Assembly: GCF_002973595.1 (NCBI RefSeq)
Contig: NZ_PVEO01000010.1
Coordinates: 1-64,000, forward strand
Source: Jejuia pallidilutea
Lineage (GTDB): Bacteria > Bacteroidota > Bacteroidia > Flavobacteriales > Flavobacteriaceae
Length of the DNA: 64,000 nt
Reading direction: 5' to 3'
Part shown: one piece after another, positions 44,955-53,676 of the stretch
Layout of the letters: every line of letters begins with the position of its first letter
How positions within the stretch are numbered: the first letter of the stretch is position 1
Program-made: the position numbers and the translations under genes
The notes under the pieces: model-generated
What the model was told of the DNA's origin: nothing
Seen by the model: the letters and a program-made list of their open reading frames with translations, nothing else
Databases searched by the model: none

Positions 44955-45063
44955 CTAATATTAAAAAACCTATAAATCCGTTCCTGAATATTTACTCCCT
45001 TTACACTTAATCAACTCATATACATTTAATATCTTTACCATTAGTTATAACTAAAACATTTGA

Positions 45064-45999
45064 ATGGATAACCTATTAGAAGTTAATGGTGTAAGTAAGA
45101 AATTTGGAAGTTTTACAGCTTTAAACAATGTTTCTATCACAGTGCCAAAAGGAAGTATTTATGGCCTTTTAGGGCCAAATGGTGCAGGAAAAACAACTTT
45201 AATTAGAATTATAAACCAAATTACACTACCAGATTCTGGTGCGGTAATTTTAGACGGGGAACCGCTTAATGAATCCCACATAAAAGATATTGGTTATTTA
45301 CCTGAAGAACGGGGCCTGTATAAATCTATGAAAGTAGGAGAGCAAGCACTTTACTTAGCGCAATTAAAAGGGTTAAGTAAATCTGTAGCTAAAGAACGAT
45401 TACAATATTGGTTTAAACGTTTGGATATTGAAGATTGGTGGAACAAAAAAATACAAGAGCTATCCAAAGGAATGGCACAAAAAATACAATTTGTGGTTAC
45501 GGTGTTACACGAGCCTAAATTGTTGATTTTTGATGAGCCTTTTTCTGGTTTCGATCCCATTAATGCTAATTTAATTAAAGACGAAATTTTAAGGTTGCGC
45601 GACAATGGTGCTACCGTAATTTTTTCAACACACAGAATGGAATCCGTAGAAGAACTATGCGATGATATAGCCCTTATTCATAAATCTAATAAAATATTAG
45701 ATGGCAAAATTTTGGATGTAAAACGCGCTTATAAATCCAATACGTTTGAGGTTGGAGTAAAAACATCAAATAATACAGTTTTAGAACAAGAACTTTCAGA
45801 AACATTTAAAATTACACCTGCTAATTTTAAAACCTTAAATAATGAGTTAAAGTTGAATATTCAAATTTCTGAAAATCAAACTCCTAACGATTTATTAAAC
45901 TATTTAACATCAAAAGGGGAAGTGTCTCATTTTGTAGAGTTAATACCAAGTGTAAACGATATTTTTATTCAAACTGTAACCAATAATAACTTGCAATAA
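45064..45999 (+). CDS. ABC transporter ATP-binding protein (NatA-like)
   Basis: The 311-aa ATPase has Walker A GPNGAGKTT, signature LSKGMAQKIQ, Walker B LLIFDEPFSGFDP and the switch histidine in FSTHRME. A C-terminal extension of about 80 residues matches the DUF4162 tail of NatA-type exporters. It pairs with the ABC-2 permease encoded 3 bp downstream. The exported substrate is unknown; NatAB in other bacteria exports sodium. Confidence 0.93.
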   Translation: MDNLLEVNGVSKKFGSFTALNNVSITVPKGSIYGLLGPNGAGKTTLIRIINQITLPDSGAVILDGEPLNESHIKDIGYLPEERGLYKSMKVGEQALYLAQLKGLSKSVAKERLQYWFKRLDIEDWWNKKIQELSKGMAQKIQFVVTVLHEPKLLIFDEPFSGFDPINANLIKDEILRLRDNGATVIFSTHRMESVEELCDDIALIHKSNKILDGKILDVKRAYKSNTFEVGVKTSNNTVLEQELSETFKITPANFKTLNNELKLNIQISENQTPNDLLNYLTSKGEVSHFVELIPSVNDIFIQTVTNNNLQ

Positions 46000-46002
46000 A
46001 TT

Positions 46003-47316
46003 ATGAATCATTTACCTTTAATTATAAAGCGAGAATATTTATCAAAGGTTAAGAATAAATCCTTTATTGTAATGACGATTTTAAGTCCTATCATTATGAT
46101 AGTGCTTATAAGCGTTGTGGCATACTTGTCTCAATTAAATAATGATAAAGTTAGGGTAATTTCTGTTTTAGACGCCTCAGAAAAAGTAAAAGATATCTTT
46201 ACAAATACCGATAATACGACGTATAATATTCTAGAAGACATATCTTTAGAAGATGCTAAGGCTTTGGTTGCCGAAACCTCGGGATACGGACTTTTATATA
46301 TACAGGATAAAGAAAATGTAGAGGAAATTTCAAAAGGGATAAAATTTTATTCAGAAGAATCACCATCATTAACCGTAATTTCTAAATTAGAAAATAAGTT
46401 AGAAAAACGCTTAACGCTTATGAACTACCAAGATGTAGGCATTGATGTAAATAAAATTGAAACTTCACAAGTAAATATAGATATTTTTCAAGAGAATTTT
46501 GTGGGTGAAACATCATCAAAAACCGATAATATTATCAAATTAATATTTGGTGGTGCAGCTGGTTATTTGCTGTTTATGTTTATAATTATTTACGGCAATA
46601 TGATTATGAGAAGTGTTATAGAAGAGAAAACCAGCAGAATTATAGAGGTAATTGTATCTTCTGTAAAACCTATACAATTAATGCTTGGTAAAATTATTGG
46701 AACATCATTAGCAGGATTAACCCAGTTTGCTATTTGGTTGGCTTTAGGAAGTATATTATTAGTGGTTGTTTCGGCTATTTTTGGTATAGATATAGCCCAT
46801 ATGCAAACACCCCAACAGGCAGCAATTCAGCAGGCTATGGAAAACCCCGATGTAAATAACCAAATACAAAATGCTATGCAGGGCTTTTTTAATTTGCCAT
46901 TAACCAATTTAATTGTTGCGTTTATTTTGTTTTTTATAAGCGGTTATTTGTTGTACAGTTCACTATATGCCGCTATTGGTGCAGCTGTAGATAATGAAAC
47001 TGATACACAACAGTTTATGTTGCCTATAATTATGCCATTAATTTTAGCAGTTTATATTGGTATTTTTACGGTTATAGAAGATCCCCATGGTACGGTTTCT
47101 ACAGTATTTTCGTTTATACCTTTTACCTCGCCTGTAGTTATGCTAATGCGTATACCTTTTGGTGTGCCCATTTGGCAGCAATTACTATCTTTAGGATTAT
47201 TAATAGGCACATTTATATTTACGGTTTGGGTTGCCGCTAAAATATACCGCGTAGGTATTTTAATGTACGGTAAAAAACCAACGTATAAGGAATTGATTAA
47301 ATGGATTAAATATTAA
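46003..47316 (+). CDS. ABC-2 type permease (NatB-like)
   Basis: A 437-aa membrane protein with one N-terminal helix (FIVMTILSPIIMIVLISVVAYL), a large extracytoplasmic domain of about 150 residues, and five to six further helices. The motif MIMRSVIEEKTSRIIEVIVSSVKPIQLMLGKIIG is characteristic of ABC-2/NatB permeases. It forms the exporter with the upstream ATPase. Confidence 0.92.
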   Translation: MNHLPLIIKREYLSKVKNKSFIVMTILSPIIMIVLISVVAYLSQLNNDKVRVISVLDASEKVKDIFTNTDNTTYNILEDISLEDAKALVAETSGYGLLYIQDKENVEEISKGIKFYSEESPSLTVISKLENKLEKRLTLMNYQDVGIDVNKIETSQVNIDIFQENFVGETSSKTDNIIKLIFGGAAGYLLFMFIIIYGNMIMRSVIEEKTSRIIEVIVSSVKPIQLMLGKIIGTSLAGLTQFAIWLALGSILLVVVSAIFGIDIAHMQTPQQAAIQQAMENPDVNNQIQNAMQGFFNLPLTNLIVAFILFFISGYLLYSSLYAAIGAAVDNETDTQQFMLPIIMPLILAVYIGIFTVIEDPHGTVSTVFSFIPFTSPVVMLMRIPFGVPIWQQLLSLGLLIGTFIFTVWVAAKIYRVGILMYGKKPTYKELIKWIKY

Positions 47317-47317
47317 A

Positions 47318-48277
47318 ATGCAAGATCAGGTAAACCATATAAAAAACGACGTTGATAATGTAGAAAAGGTGTTTAAGGAAACATCGGTAGGGCAGGCTAT
47401 AATTGATTTTCTTGAGTATAAAATAATAGACTTCCAGTACGGCTCTGGTGAGGACACTAGCCAAATTGTGCTAAAAGTAAAATACCTGTTGCTTGTAATT
47501 TTGGTAATGGTTTTAACCACTTATGTATTAAGGTGGGTAAAGAAACTGGTAACCAGACATATGCCCAAGGAAGATAAAGTTAAGTTTACTACCGTATTTT
47601 CTTTTGCAAGGTGGGTAATTTATATTATTGTAATTCTCATTGTTTTCGATTCTATTGGCATTAATGTTACTGCGGTTTTTGCAGCCTCCGCAGCCTTATT
47701 AATTGGTATTGGTTTAGCATTACAAACCTTGTTTCAAGATATCATATCTGGAATTTTTATTTTGGTAGACCAATCGGTACACGTAGGCGACATTATAGAG
47801 TTAGAAGGTAAAGTTGGGCGCGTAGAAGAGATAAAGTTGCGTACTACAAGAGCTGTTACTATAGATAATAAAGTGCTTGTAATTCCAAATCACCTTTATT
47901 TAACCAATAGTTTGTATAATTGGACCCAAAACGGAAAAACAACTAGAGAAAGTGTTTCTGTAGGAGTAGCTTATGGTAGCGACGTTAAATTGGTAAAAGA
48001 GCTATTACTTAAAGCTGCTAACGAGCACGAACTTATATTAAAACATCCTGCACCTTTGGTATTATTTACAAATTTTGGAGATAGTGCTTTAGAGTTTAGA
48101 CTCGTTTTTACACTAAATGATAGTTTTCAAGGTGTTATACCGCAAAGCGATTTACGTTTTGAGATAGATAGACTTTTTAGAGCGCACAATATTACCATTC
48201 CATTCCCTCAGCGCGACGTTCATTTGTACCAAACCCAACCCGTTTTAAAAACGGAACAATCGGAAACTAAAAAATAA
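47318..48277 (+). CDS. MscS-type mechanosensitive channel
   Basis: The 319-aa protein has three membrane helices. The pore-lining third helix (VTAVFAASAALLIGIGLALQTLFQDIISG) is rich in Ala/Gly as in MscS and is followed by the beta domain (VHVGDIIELEGKVGRVEEIKLRTT, VLVIPNHLYLTNSLYNW). It would release solutes during osmotic downshock. It starts one base after the permease stop, so it belongs to the exporter operon. Confidence 0.94.
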   Translation: MQDQVNHIKNDVDNVEKVFKETSVGQAIIDFLEYKIIDFQYGSGEDTSQIVLKVKYLLLVILVMVLTTYVLRWVKKLVTRHMPKEDKVKFTTVFSFARWVIYIIVILIVFDSIGINVTAVFAASAALLIGIGLALQTLFQDIISGIFILVDQSVHVGDIIELEGKVGRVEEIKLRTTRAVTIDNKVLVIPNHLYLTNSLYNWTQNGKTTRESVSVGVAYGSDVKLVKELLLKAANEHELILKHPAPLVLFTNFGDSALEFRLVFTLNDSFQGVIPQSDLRFEIDRLFRAHNITIPFPQRDVHLYQTQPVLKTEQSETKK

Positions 48278-48278
48278 G

Positions 48279-49154
48279 ATGCTAAAAAACTTATCAATTT
48301 CCCTGTGTTTGTTCTTGGGCGTAAATGTTTGTTTTGCACAATTAACAGATTTAGCTCGTTTGGAATATTCGTTTATTCCCCAAAGCAAATCAGAAGATCA
48401 ATACACAAGGTTAAGAGCTTTATTAAATTATCCTATAGAAGTAAAAGAAGATACTTATTTGGTAATTGGTGCAGAGTATAACAACGTTATACTAAACTTA
48501 GAAGAAAATTACCCTTTTGATACGTCTGGTTTAAACAACATTCATGTTATAGACCTTAATTTAGGGTACACATTTAAGTGGAACGAGAAGTGGCGTTTGG
48601 GTCTAAAATTTAATCCTAGAATAGCTTCAACACTTACAAAAAGTATAGTGTCAGACGATTTCTTTTTAAACGGCGGTGTTTATATTATAAACGACAGAAC
48701 CGATGATACTTCCCTTAAAAGGCCATTTCGTTTAATTTTGGGGCTTACCTATAATGCAACCACAGGAATACCATTTCCTTTGCCCTTTGTAAGTTATTAT
48801 AGGGAAGTTAATGAAAGGTGGAGTTTTAATGCTGGTGTACCAAAATCTAACATAAAGTATGCCTTAAATGCCAATAATAACATTCAAGCATTTGTTGGTT
48901 TAGATGGGTACTTGGCGCATTTACAAGAACCCTCATTAATTAATGGAAATCGTGTAGATCACATCTCACTATCAGTCGCCTTAGGGGGCTTAGGTTACGA
49001 ATATTTATTTTCTAAACATTTGGTAGCATATTTGTATTCAGGTTACACGTTTAGATTAAATAACGTTTTACGCAATGAAAATAGAGATGAAGTTTTTAAA
49101 TTAGACGATGTAAATGCATTTTATTTAAGAACCGGACTAAAATTTAAAATTTAG
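48279..49154 (+). CDS. DUF6268-like outer membrane protein
   Basis: A 291-aa protein with a signal peptide (ISLCLFLGVNVCFAQ) and a series of beta strands with aromatic girdles, ending FYLRTGLKFKI. The overall pattern (LARLEYSFIPQSKSEDQYTRLRALLNYPI) suggests the DUF6268 barrel family, from memory. It lies 1 bp after the MscS gene and 3 bp before the response regulator gene, suggesting an envelope function regulated with them. Confidence 0.78.
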   Translation: MLKNLSISLCLFLGVNVCFAQLTDLARLEYSFIPQSKSEDQYTRLRALLNYPIEVKEDTYLVIGAEYNNVILNLEENYPFDTSGLNNIHVIDLNLGYTFKWNEKWRLGLKFNPRIASTLTKSIVSDDFFLNGGVYIINDRTDDTSLKRPFRLILGLTYNATTGIPFPLPFVSYYREVNERWSFNAGVPKSNIKYALNANNNIQAFVGLDGYLAHLQEPSLINGNRVDHISLSVALGGLGYEYLFSKHLVAYLYSGYTFRLNNVLRNENRDEVFKLDDVNAFYLRTGLKFKI

Positions 49155-49157
49155 AAT

Positions 49158-50321
49158 ATGCCAAAAATATTAATTATTGAAGATGAAGCTGCCATTAGGA
49201 GAGTATTGGTTAAAATCCTTTCAGAGGAAAATGATACCTATGAAGTTGAAGAAGCCGAAGATGGTTTAGCAGGAATGGAAAAAATTAAGAAAGAGGATTA
49301 CGATTTGGTACTTTGTGATATAAAAATGCCTAAAATGGATGGTGTTGAAGTATTGGAAGCCACCAGAAAAATAAAACCAGAAATACCAATAGTCATGATT
49401 TCTGGCCACGGCGACTTAGATACCGCCGTAAATACTATGCGCTTGGGCGCTTTCGATTATATTTCTAAACCACCAGATTTAAACAGGTTATTAAATACCG
49501 TAAGGCATGCGCTAGATAGAAAAGAACTTGTAGTAGAAAACAAAATTCTAAAGAAAAAAGTAAGCAAGAAATATGAAATGATTGGTGAAAGTGCATCTAT
49601 TACGCAAATTAAGGACATGATAGATAAGGTAGCGCCTACCGATGCTAGAGTACTAATTACCGGTCCTAATGGCACAGGTAAAGAACTGGTAGCACACTGG
49701 TTACATGAAAAAAGCGAACGCGTTAAAGGACCTATGATAGAAGTAAACTGTGCCGCGATACCCAGCGAACTTATAGAAAGCGAGTTGTTTGGCCATGTAA
49801 AGGGCGCCTTTACAAGTGCTAATAAAGATAGGGCAGGTAAGTTTGAAGCTGCCAATAGAGGTACTATTTTTTTAGATGAAATAGGAGACATGAGTCTTTC
49901 TGCCCAAGCAAAAGTACTTAGAGCGTTGCAAGAAAACAGAATTCAGCGTGTTGGTAGCGACAAGGATATTAAAGTAGATGTTCGCGTAATAGCTGCAACA
50001 AATAAAAACTTAAAAAAAGAAATTGAAGATGGCAAATTTCGTGAAGATTTATACCATAGACTTGCAGTAATTTTAATTAAAGTACCTGCTTTAAACGAAA
50101 GGCGCGATGATATTCCGCTTTTAGTGAATCATTTTGCCGAAAAAATAGCAGGCGAACATGGTACCGCACAAAAAAGTTTTTCAGATAAAGCTATAAAACT
50201 ATTACAAGATTATGAATGGACAGGGAACATTCGCGAGTTAAGAAATGTTGTAGAACGCCTTATTATTCTTGGAGGCACAGAAGTTAGCGAGCAAGATGTA
50301 AAATTATTTGCTTCAAAATAA
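49158..50321 (+). CDS. NtrC-type response regulator lacking a DNA-binding domain, GAFTSA loop
   Basis: A 387-aa protein with a receiver domain (phospho-acceptor Asp54, Lys104) and an AAA+ central domain: Walker A GPNGTGKE at 169-176, GAFTSA at 216-221, Walker B LDEIGD at 239-244 and the R-finger region REDLYHRL. The sigma-54-contacting loop is normally GAFTGA; here Gly is Ser. The protein ends just after the AAA+ lid (ELRNVVERLIILGGTEVSEQDVKLF), with no Fis-type helix-turn-helix. No histidine kinase gene is adjacent. It may act from solution or not through sigma-54 at all. Confidence 0.92.
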   Translation: MPKILIIEDEAAIRRVLVKILSEENDTYEVEEAEDGLAGMEKIKKEDYDLVLCDIKMPKMDGVEVLEATRKIKPEIPIVMISGHGDLDTAVNTMRLGAFDYISKPPDLNRLLNTVRHALDRKELVVENKILKKKVSKKYEMIGESASITQIKDMIDKVAPTDARVLITGPNGTGKELVAHWLHEKSERVKGPMIEVNCAAIPSELIESELFGHVKGAFTSANKDRAGKFEAANRGTIFLDEIGDMSLSAQAKVLRALQENRIQRVGSDKDIKVDVRVIAATNKNLKKEIEDGKFREDLYHRLAVILIKVPALNERRDDIPLLVNHFAEKIAGEHGTAQKSFSDKAIKLLQDYEWTGNIRELRNVVERLIILGGTEVSEQDVKLFASK

Positions 50322-50333
50322 AAACACTAAAAC

Positions 50334-51212
50334 ATGAATCAAATTAAAGAAAGTGATTTTAAAATTTCCTCAAAAATCAATATTAGCGAATTGCCTACTT
50401 CTTACGATTTAGGAGTTCCTGAAAAAGATGTAAAAAAGGCATTAAAAAAAACAAGAAAATTATTAAGTAGCATACAAAATACCATGTATGCTCACGATAA
50501 ATACTCGGTTTTAGTCTGTTTACAAGGTATGGATACCTCTGGTAAAGATAGTTTGGTACGCGAAGTATTTAAAAGCTTCAATGTAAGGGGAGTAGAGGTA
50601 CATAGCTTTAAGGTTCCTACCGATTTAGAGTTGAGTCACGATTATCTTTGGCGCCATTATATAGCCTTACCACAACGTGGGAAATTTGGTGTTTTTAATC
50701 GCACACATTACGAAAATGTTTTAGTAACACGAGTACATCCTTATTATATTTTAGGTGAAAATTTACCAGATATAAACTCAGTTGAAGATATAGATAATGC
50801 GTTTTGGGATAAGCGTTTTGAGCAAATTAATAATTTTGAAAAGCATATAGCAGAGAACGGCACTATTATTTTTAAGTTCTTTTTGAATTTATCAAAAGAT
50901 GAGCAAAAATACCGACTTTTAAGACGCTTGCGCAAACAGGAAAAAAACTGGAAATTCTCAGCGGGCGATTTAGAAGAGCGCAAACTATGGGATAAATACC
51001 AAGAATGTTACCAAGATGCTATGAATAGAACATCTAAAACGCATGCGCCCTGGTACAATATTCCAGCAGACGATAAACCCACAGCACGTTATATTGTAGC
51101 TAAAATAATGTACGATGTGCTAAGTAAGTTTACCGATATTAAGGAACCAGAACTAGATGAAGAGACCAAGGCAAACATAGATTTGTATAAAGCACAATTA
51201 GAAAACGAGTAA
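50334..51212 (+). CDS. ppk2: Polyphosphate kinase 2 family protein
   Basis: The 292-aa P-loop kinase has LQGMDTSGKDSLVREVF (Walker A), FNRTHYENVLVTRVHP (Walker B region), and the lid and C-terminal segments NWKFSAGDLEERKLW and APWYNIPADDKPTAR. It resembles the one-domain PPK2 of Cytophaga hutchinsonii that phosphorylates AMP and ADP from polyphosphate. Last gene of the exporter/MscS/regulator run, 12 bp after the regulator. Confidence 0.93.
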   Translation: MNQIKESDFKISSKINISELPTSYDLGVPEKDVKKALKKTRKLLSSIQNTMYAHDKYSVLVCLQGMDTSGKDSLVREVFKSFNVRGVEVHSFKVPTDLELSHDYLWRHYIALPQRGKFGVFNRTHYENVLVTRVHPYYILGENLPDINSVEDIDNAFWDKRFEQINNFEKHIAENGTIIFKFFLNLSKDEQKYRLLRRLRKQEKNWKFSAGDLEERKLWDKYQECYQDAMNRTSKTHAPWYNIPADDKPTARYIVAKIMYDVLSKFTDIKEPELDEETKANIDLYKAQLENE

Positions 51213-51305
51213 TACTTACTTTAATGGTTTAGGCTATACCTTCTGTTTGTTAATAACTGTCTTACATCTTATAAATGCATTGTTTAAGTACCTTATTTTG
51301 AAAAT

Positions 51306-51336
51306 AAAAACCGAATAAAAAATCTGCTGGTTTTTT
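51306..51336. terminator. Weak hairpin between convergent genes
   Basis: AAAAACC and GGTTTTTT can pair around a 16-base loop between ppk2 and the convergent HxlR gene. The A-T-rich stem makes this tentative. Confidence 0.35.
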
Positions 51337-51352
51337 CGTAGGTAGGCGACAA

Positions 51353-51799
51353 CTAGCCATTAATTATATTCATCGTTGTAGCTAGTTTTTCTCTGTACTG
51401 TTGTTCTATAACTCTGGTAAATTCTGCTTTATCGCGTCTTAATAATTCTATACCGCCTTCATTCACGATAGTAGGATTAAAATCCCTTAAATGATTGTCG
51501 CTCCAAATCCCCAATTCTACAATTATGGGTGTCATTGCTAATCCTTTCTCGGTTAAAAGGTAGATGTTCGATTTATTATTGTTTGGAAGTTTTGTTTTAG
51601 TAATAATTCCAAATGCTTCAAGCTGTTTCAATTTTGTGGTCAGTATGTTGGTCGCAATGCCTTCATCACTTTCTGTAAAGTCCTTAAAGGTCTGCTTATT
51701 TTCCATAAGCATTTGTTTTACAATTACCAACATCCATTTATCACCTAGAATATCTAAAGCCGACGTAAAGGGGCAATTACATCTAAATTTTGTTTCCAT
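51353..51799 (-). CDS. HxlR family transcriptional regulator
   Basis: The 148-aa winged-helix protein has the HxlR N-terminal cysteine and core CNCPFTSALDILGDKWMLVIV, then the recognition region EGIATNILTTKLKQLEAFGII. Members often sense electrophiles or oxidants through the N-terminal cysteine. It is divergent from the double-SnoaL lipoprotein and MdaB-like genes, which it probably controls through the palindromes at 51878-51927. Confidence 0.93.
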   Translation of the reverse strand: METKFRCNCPFTSALDILGDKWMLVIVKQMLMENKQTFKDFTESDEGIATNILTTKLKQLEAFGIITKTKLPNNNKSNIYLLTEKGLAMTPIIVELGIWSDNHLRDFNPTIVNEGGIELLRRDKAEFTRVIEQQYREKLATTMNIING

Positions 51800-51877
51800 T
51801 CTCTTTTATTCCTCTTAATAGCTACAAAGTTAACAAAATATTATTTTCACTTGCACTTTGCAATTTATTTAAAAAAT

Positions 51878-51927
51878 TACTTGCAAAATAAAAGTATTAT
51901 TGTAATTTTACTTGCATAATACAAGTA
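51878..51927. promoter_or_regulatory. Two palindromic operators, likely for the HxlR regulator
   Basis: TACTTGCATAATACAAGTA (51909-51927) is an inverted repeat TACTTG/CAAGTA with a 7-bp spacer. TACTTGCAAAATAAAAGTA (51878-51896) is a near copy with matching TACTT/AAGTA arms. Their centres are 31 bp apart, about three helical turns. Both lie between the divergent HxlR and lipoprotein genes. Confidence 0.65.
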
Positions 51928-51943
51928 ATAAAAAACTCATAAC

Positions 51944-52840
51944 ATGAAAAACGTATTCATAGTATTAGTGATTGCTAGTGCATTTGCAAGTTGTAAGTCA
52001 ACTAAAACAAATTCAAATAGCGACAAATCAACACAAACTTCTAATTCAAAAACATTAAAAATGAACAAAAAAGAAACCGCTGTGGCTTTTGTAAAAGCCG
52101 TAACCTCGCAAGATGTAGATAAGGTAAGAGCATTAGCCAATCCAGATTACATTCAACACAATCCATTTCTTCCCACAGGATTAGAACCTTTTATTCAACT
52201 GTTTCCTATGCTAAAAGAAAATGAAACCAAAGCCGAAGCAGTCCGTGTCATCGAAGACGGAAACTTTGTAGTGCTACATCAATTATGGACAGGTGCCAAG
52301 CCTTTTGGTGCAGATCAAATGGTGTCTTTCGATATTTTGCGATTCGATGAAAATGGCAAAATAGGCGAACATTGGGATGCGCTACAACCTTTCGAAGCAG
52401 AAACGGCAAGCGGAAGAACTCAAGTAGATGGTGCAACTGATATTGTAGATTTAGACAAAACCGAAGCAAACAAAGCCTTGGCAAAGTCTATGGTAGAAGA
52501 TATTTTGATGGGTAAAAATCCGAATAAAATTACCGAATACATCAGTACCGAGCAATACGACCAACACAACCCTAACATCAAAGATGGACTCAATGGAATA
52601 GTAGAAGCTGTTCAGTATCTCACTTCACAGGACAATATGTTTCAATACACTAAAATTCATAAAGTTTTGGGAGAAGGCAATTTTGTACTTACGGTAAGTG
52701 AAGGCCAATGGAATGGCACAAACAATGTTTTCTACGATTTGTTACGTTTTGAAAACGGAAAAGCAGTTGAACATTGGGATGTTATACAAGAAATTCCAAC
52801 TGAAAATCTAGCGAACGATAACGGAATGTTTGGATTTTAA
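51944..52840 (+). CDS. Lipoprotein with two SnoaL-like domains
   Basis: A 298-aa lipoprotein (lipobox AFASC) with a Ser/Thr-rich linker and two tandem SnoaL/NTF2-like halves. The halves are visibly homologous: DYIQHNPFLPTGLEPFIQLF with FDILRFDENGKIGEHWDALQ, and QYDQHNPNIKDGLNGIVEAV with YDLLRFENGKAVEHWDVIQ. The repeated HN and HWD residues are typical of this family, which includes polyketide cyclase-like proteins. It is transcribed with the MdaB-like gene 14 bp downstream. Confidence 0.88.
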   Translation: MKNVFIVLVIASAFASCKSTKTNSNSDKSTQTSNSKTLKMNKKETAVAFVKAVTSQDVDKVRALANPDYIQHNPFLPTGLEPFIQLFPMLKENETKAEAVRVIEDGNFVVLHQLWTGAKPFGADQMVSFDILRFDENGKIGEHWDALQPFEAETASGRTQVDGATDIVDLDKTEANKALAKSMVEDILMGKNPNKITEYISTEQYDQHNPNIKDGLNGIVEAVQYLTSQDNMFQYTKIHKVLGEGNFVLTVSEGQWNGTNNVFYDLLRFENGKAVEHWDVIQEIPTENLANDNGMFGF

Positions 52841-52854
52841 AAATGTAAATAATT

Positions 52855-53445
52855 ATGAAAAAAGCACTTATTATAAACGCTCACCAGGAATATCCATTTG
52901 CCAAAGGCGAATTGAACAAAGAAATCGCTAAGCGTATTGAAAACTATTTAAAAAGTATTGGCTATGAAATTAAAACGACCACGATGAAAGACGAATGGAA
53001 TGCAGATGAAGAGGTAAACAAACATACTTGGGCTGATGTCGTTGTTTTACAATCGCCTACCAATTGGATGGGTTTTCCTTGGATTTTCAAGAAGTATATG
53101 GATGAAGTTTATACGGCCGGTATGTTTGGTAAAATGAGCCAGAATGATGGAAGAACTGCAGAAACACCAAAGAAGAATTATGGGGCTGGTGGTTTAATGC
53201 AAAACACCAAATATATGTTGTCATTAACGTTTAATGCACCAGAAGAGTCATTTAATGACGCAAATGAATTTTTATTTGCAGGTAAATCAGTTGATGATTT
53301 ATACTTCGCACAGCATATGAATTTTAAATTTTTTGGTATGCAACCATTGCCAACCTTCGCTTGCTTTGATGTCATGAAAAACCCGAATATTGAGAATGAT
53401 TTTAAAAGATTAGAAGCACATCTTGTGACTAATTTTAGCGATTAG
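52855..53445 (+). CDS. MdaB-like NAD(P)H-dependent oxidoreductase
   Basis: The 196-aa flavodoxin-fold protein has the NAD(P)H:quinone reductase pattern: KALIINAHQEYPFAKGELN, VVVLQSPTNWMGFPWIFKKYMDEVYTAGMFG and a YGAGGLMQNTKYML segment. It resembles MdaB (modulator of drug activity B). With an HxlR regulator upstream, a quinone or electrophile detoxification role is likely, by analogy with other HxlR-controlled reductases. Confidence 0.9.
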   Translation: MKKALIINAHQEYPFAKGELNKEIAKRIENYLKSIGYEIKTTTMKDEWNADEEVNKHTWADVVVLQSPTNWMGFPWIFKKYMDEVYTAGMFGKMSQNDGRTAETPKKNYGAGGLMQNTKYMLSLTFNAPEESFNDANEFLFAGKSVDDLYFAQHMNFKFFGMQPLPTFACFDVMKNPNIENDFKRLEAHLVTNFSD

Positions 53446-53472
53446 TTGATATAACGGTTTATACAAAATATG

Positions 53473-53504
53473 AAATCACAAGGGTTTTGGCCCTTGTGAT
53501 TTTT
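53473..53504 (+). terminator. Terminator after the mdaB-like gene
   Basis: AAATCACAAGGG and CCCTTGTGATTT form a perfect 12-bp stem around TTTTGG, ending in a T-run, 27 bp after the stop codon. A second small palindrome (CCGAA/TTCGG) follows at 53507-53519. Confidence 0.9.
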
Positions 53505-53529
53505 ATCCGAAATTTTCGGTCAAATTACA

Positions 53530-53676
53530 CCCGACGTTCTTGGCTATGAGCAGTTGGAGATTTTAGGCCTTAACTTTTCAATTTAGCACCGAACTTTATT
53601 TTATGTTTATTATGTGGTTTTATTACTTTATCCCCAATTGCTTATAGCCGTTGTTTGCAACTGGCTTTTATTTATT
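53530..53676. repeat. attC-like cassette boundary after the HEYVH lipoprotein gene
   Basis: GGCTATGAGCAGTTGG (53542-53557) and CCAATTGCTTATAGCC (53634-53649) are complementary at 14 of 16 positions and frame 76 bp. The outer end carries AATAAATAAAAGCCAGTTGC plus AAACAA (53651-53676, minus strand), the block also found after higA. The metallopeptidase stop codon lies inside this block. Confidence 0.6.

Noticed and set aside
49158-50321. Frameshift hiding a missing DNA-binding domain after the response regulator
   Set aside because: The next gene begins 12 bp later with no room for a lost domain, so the short form appears natural.
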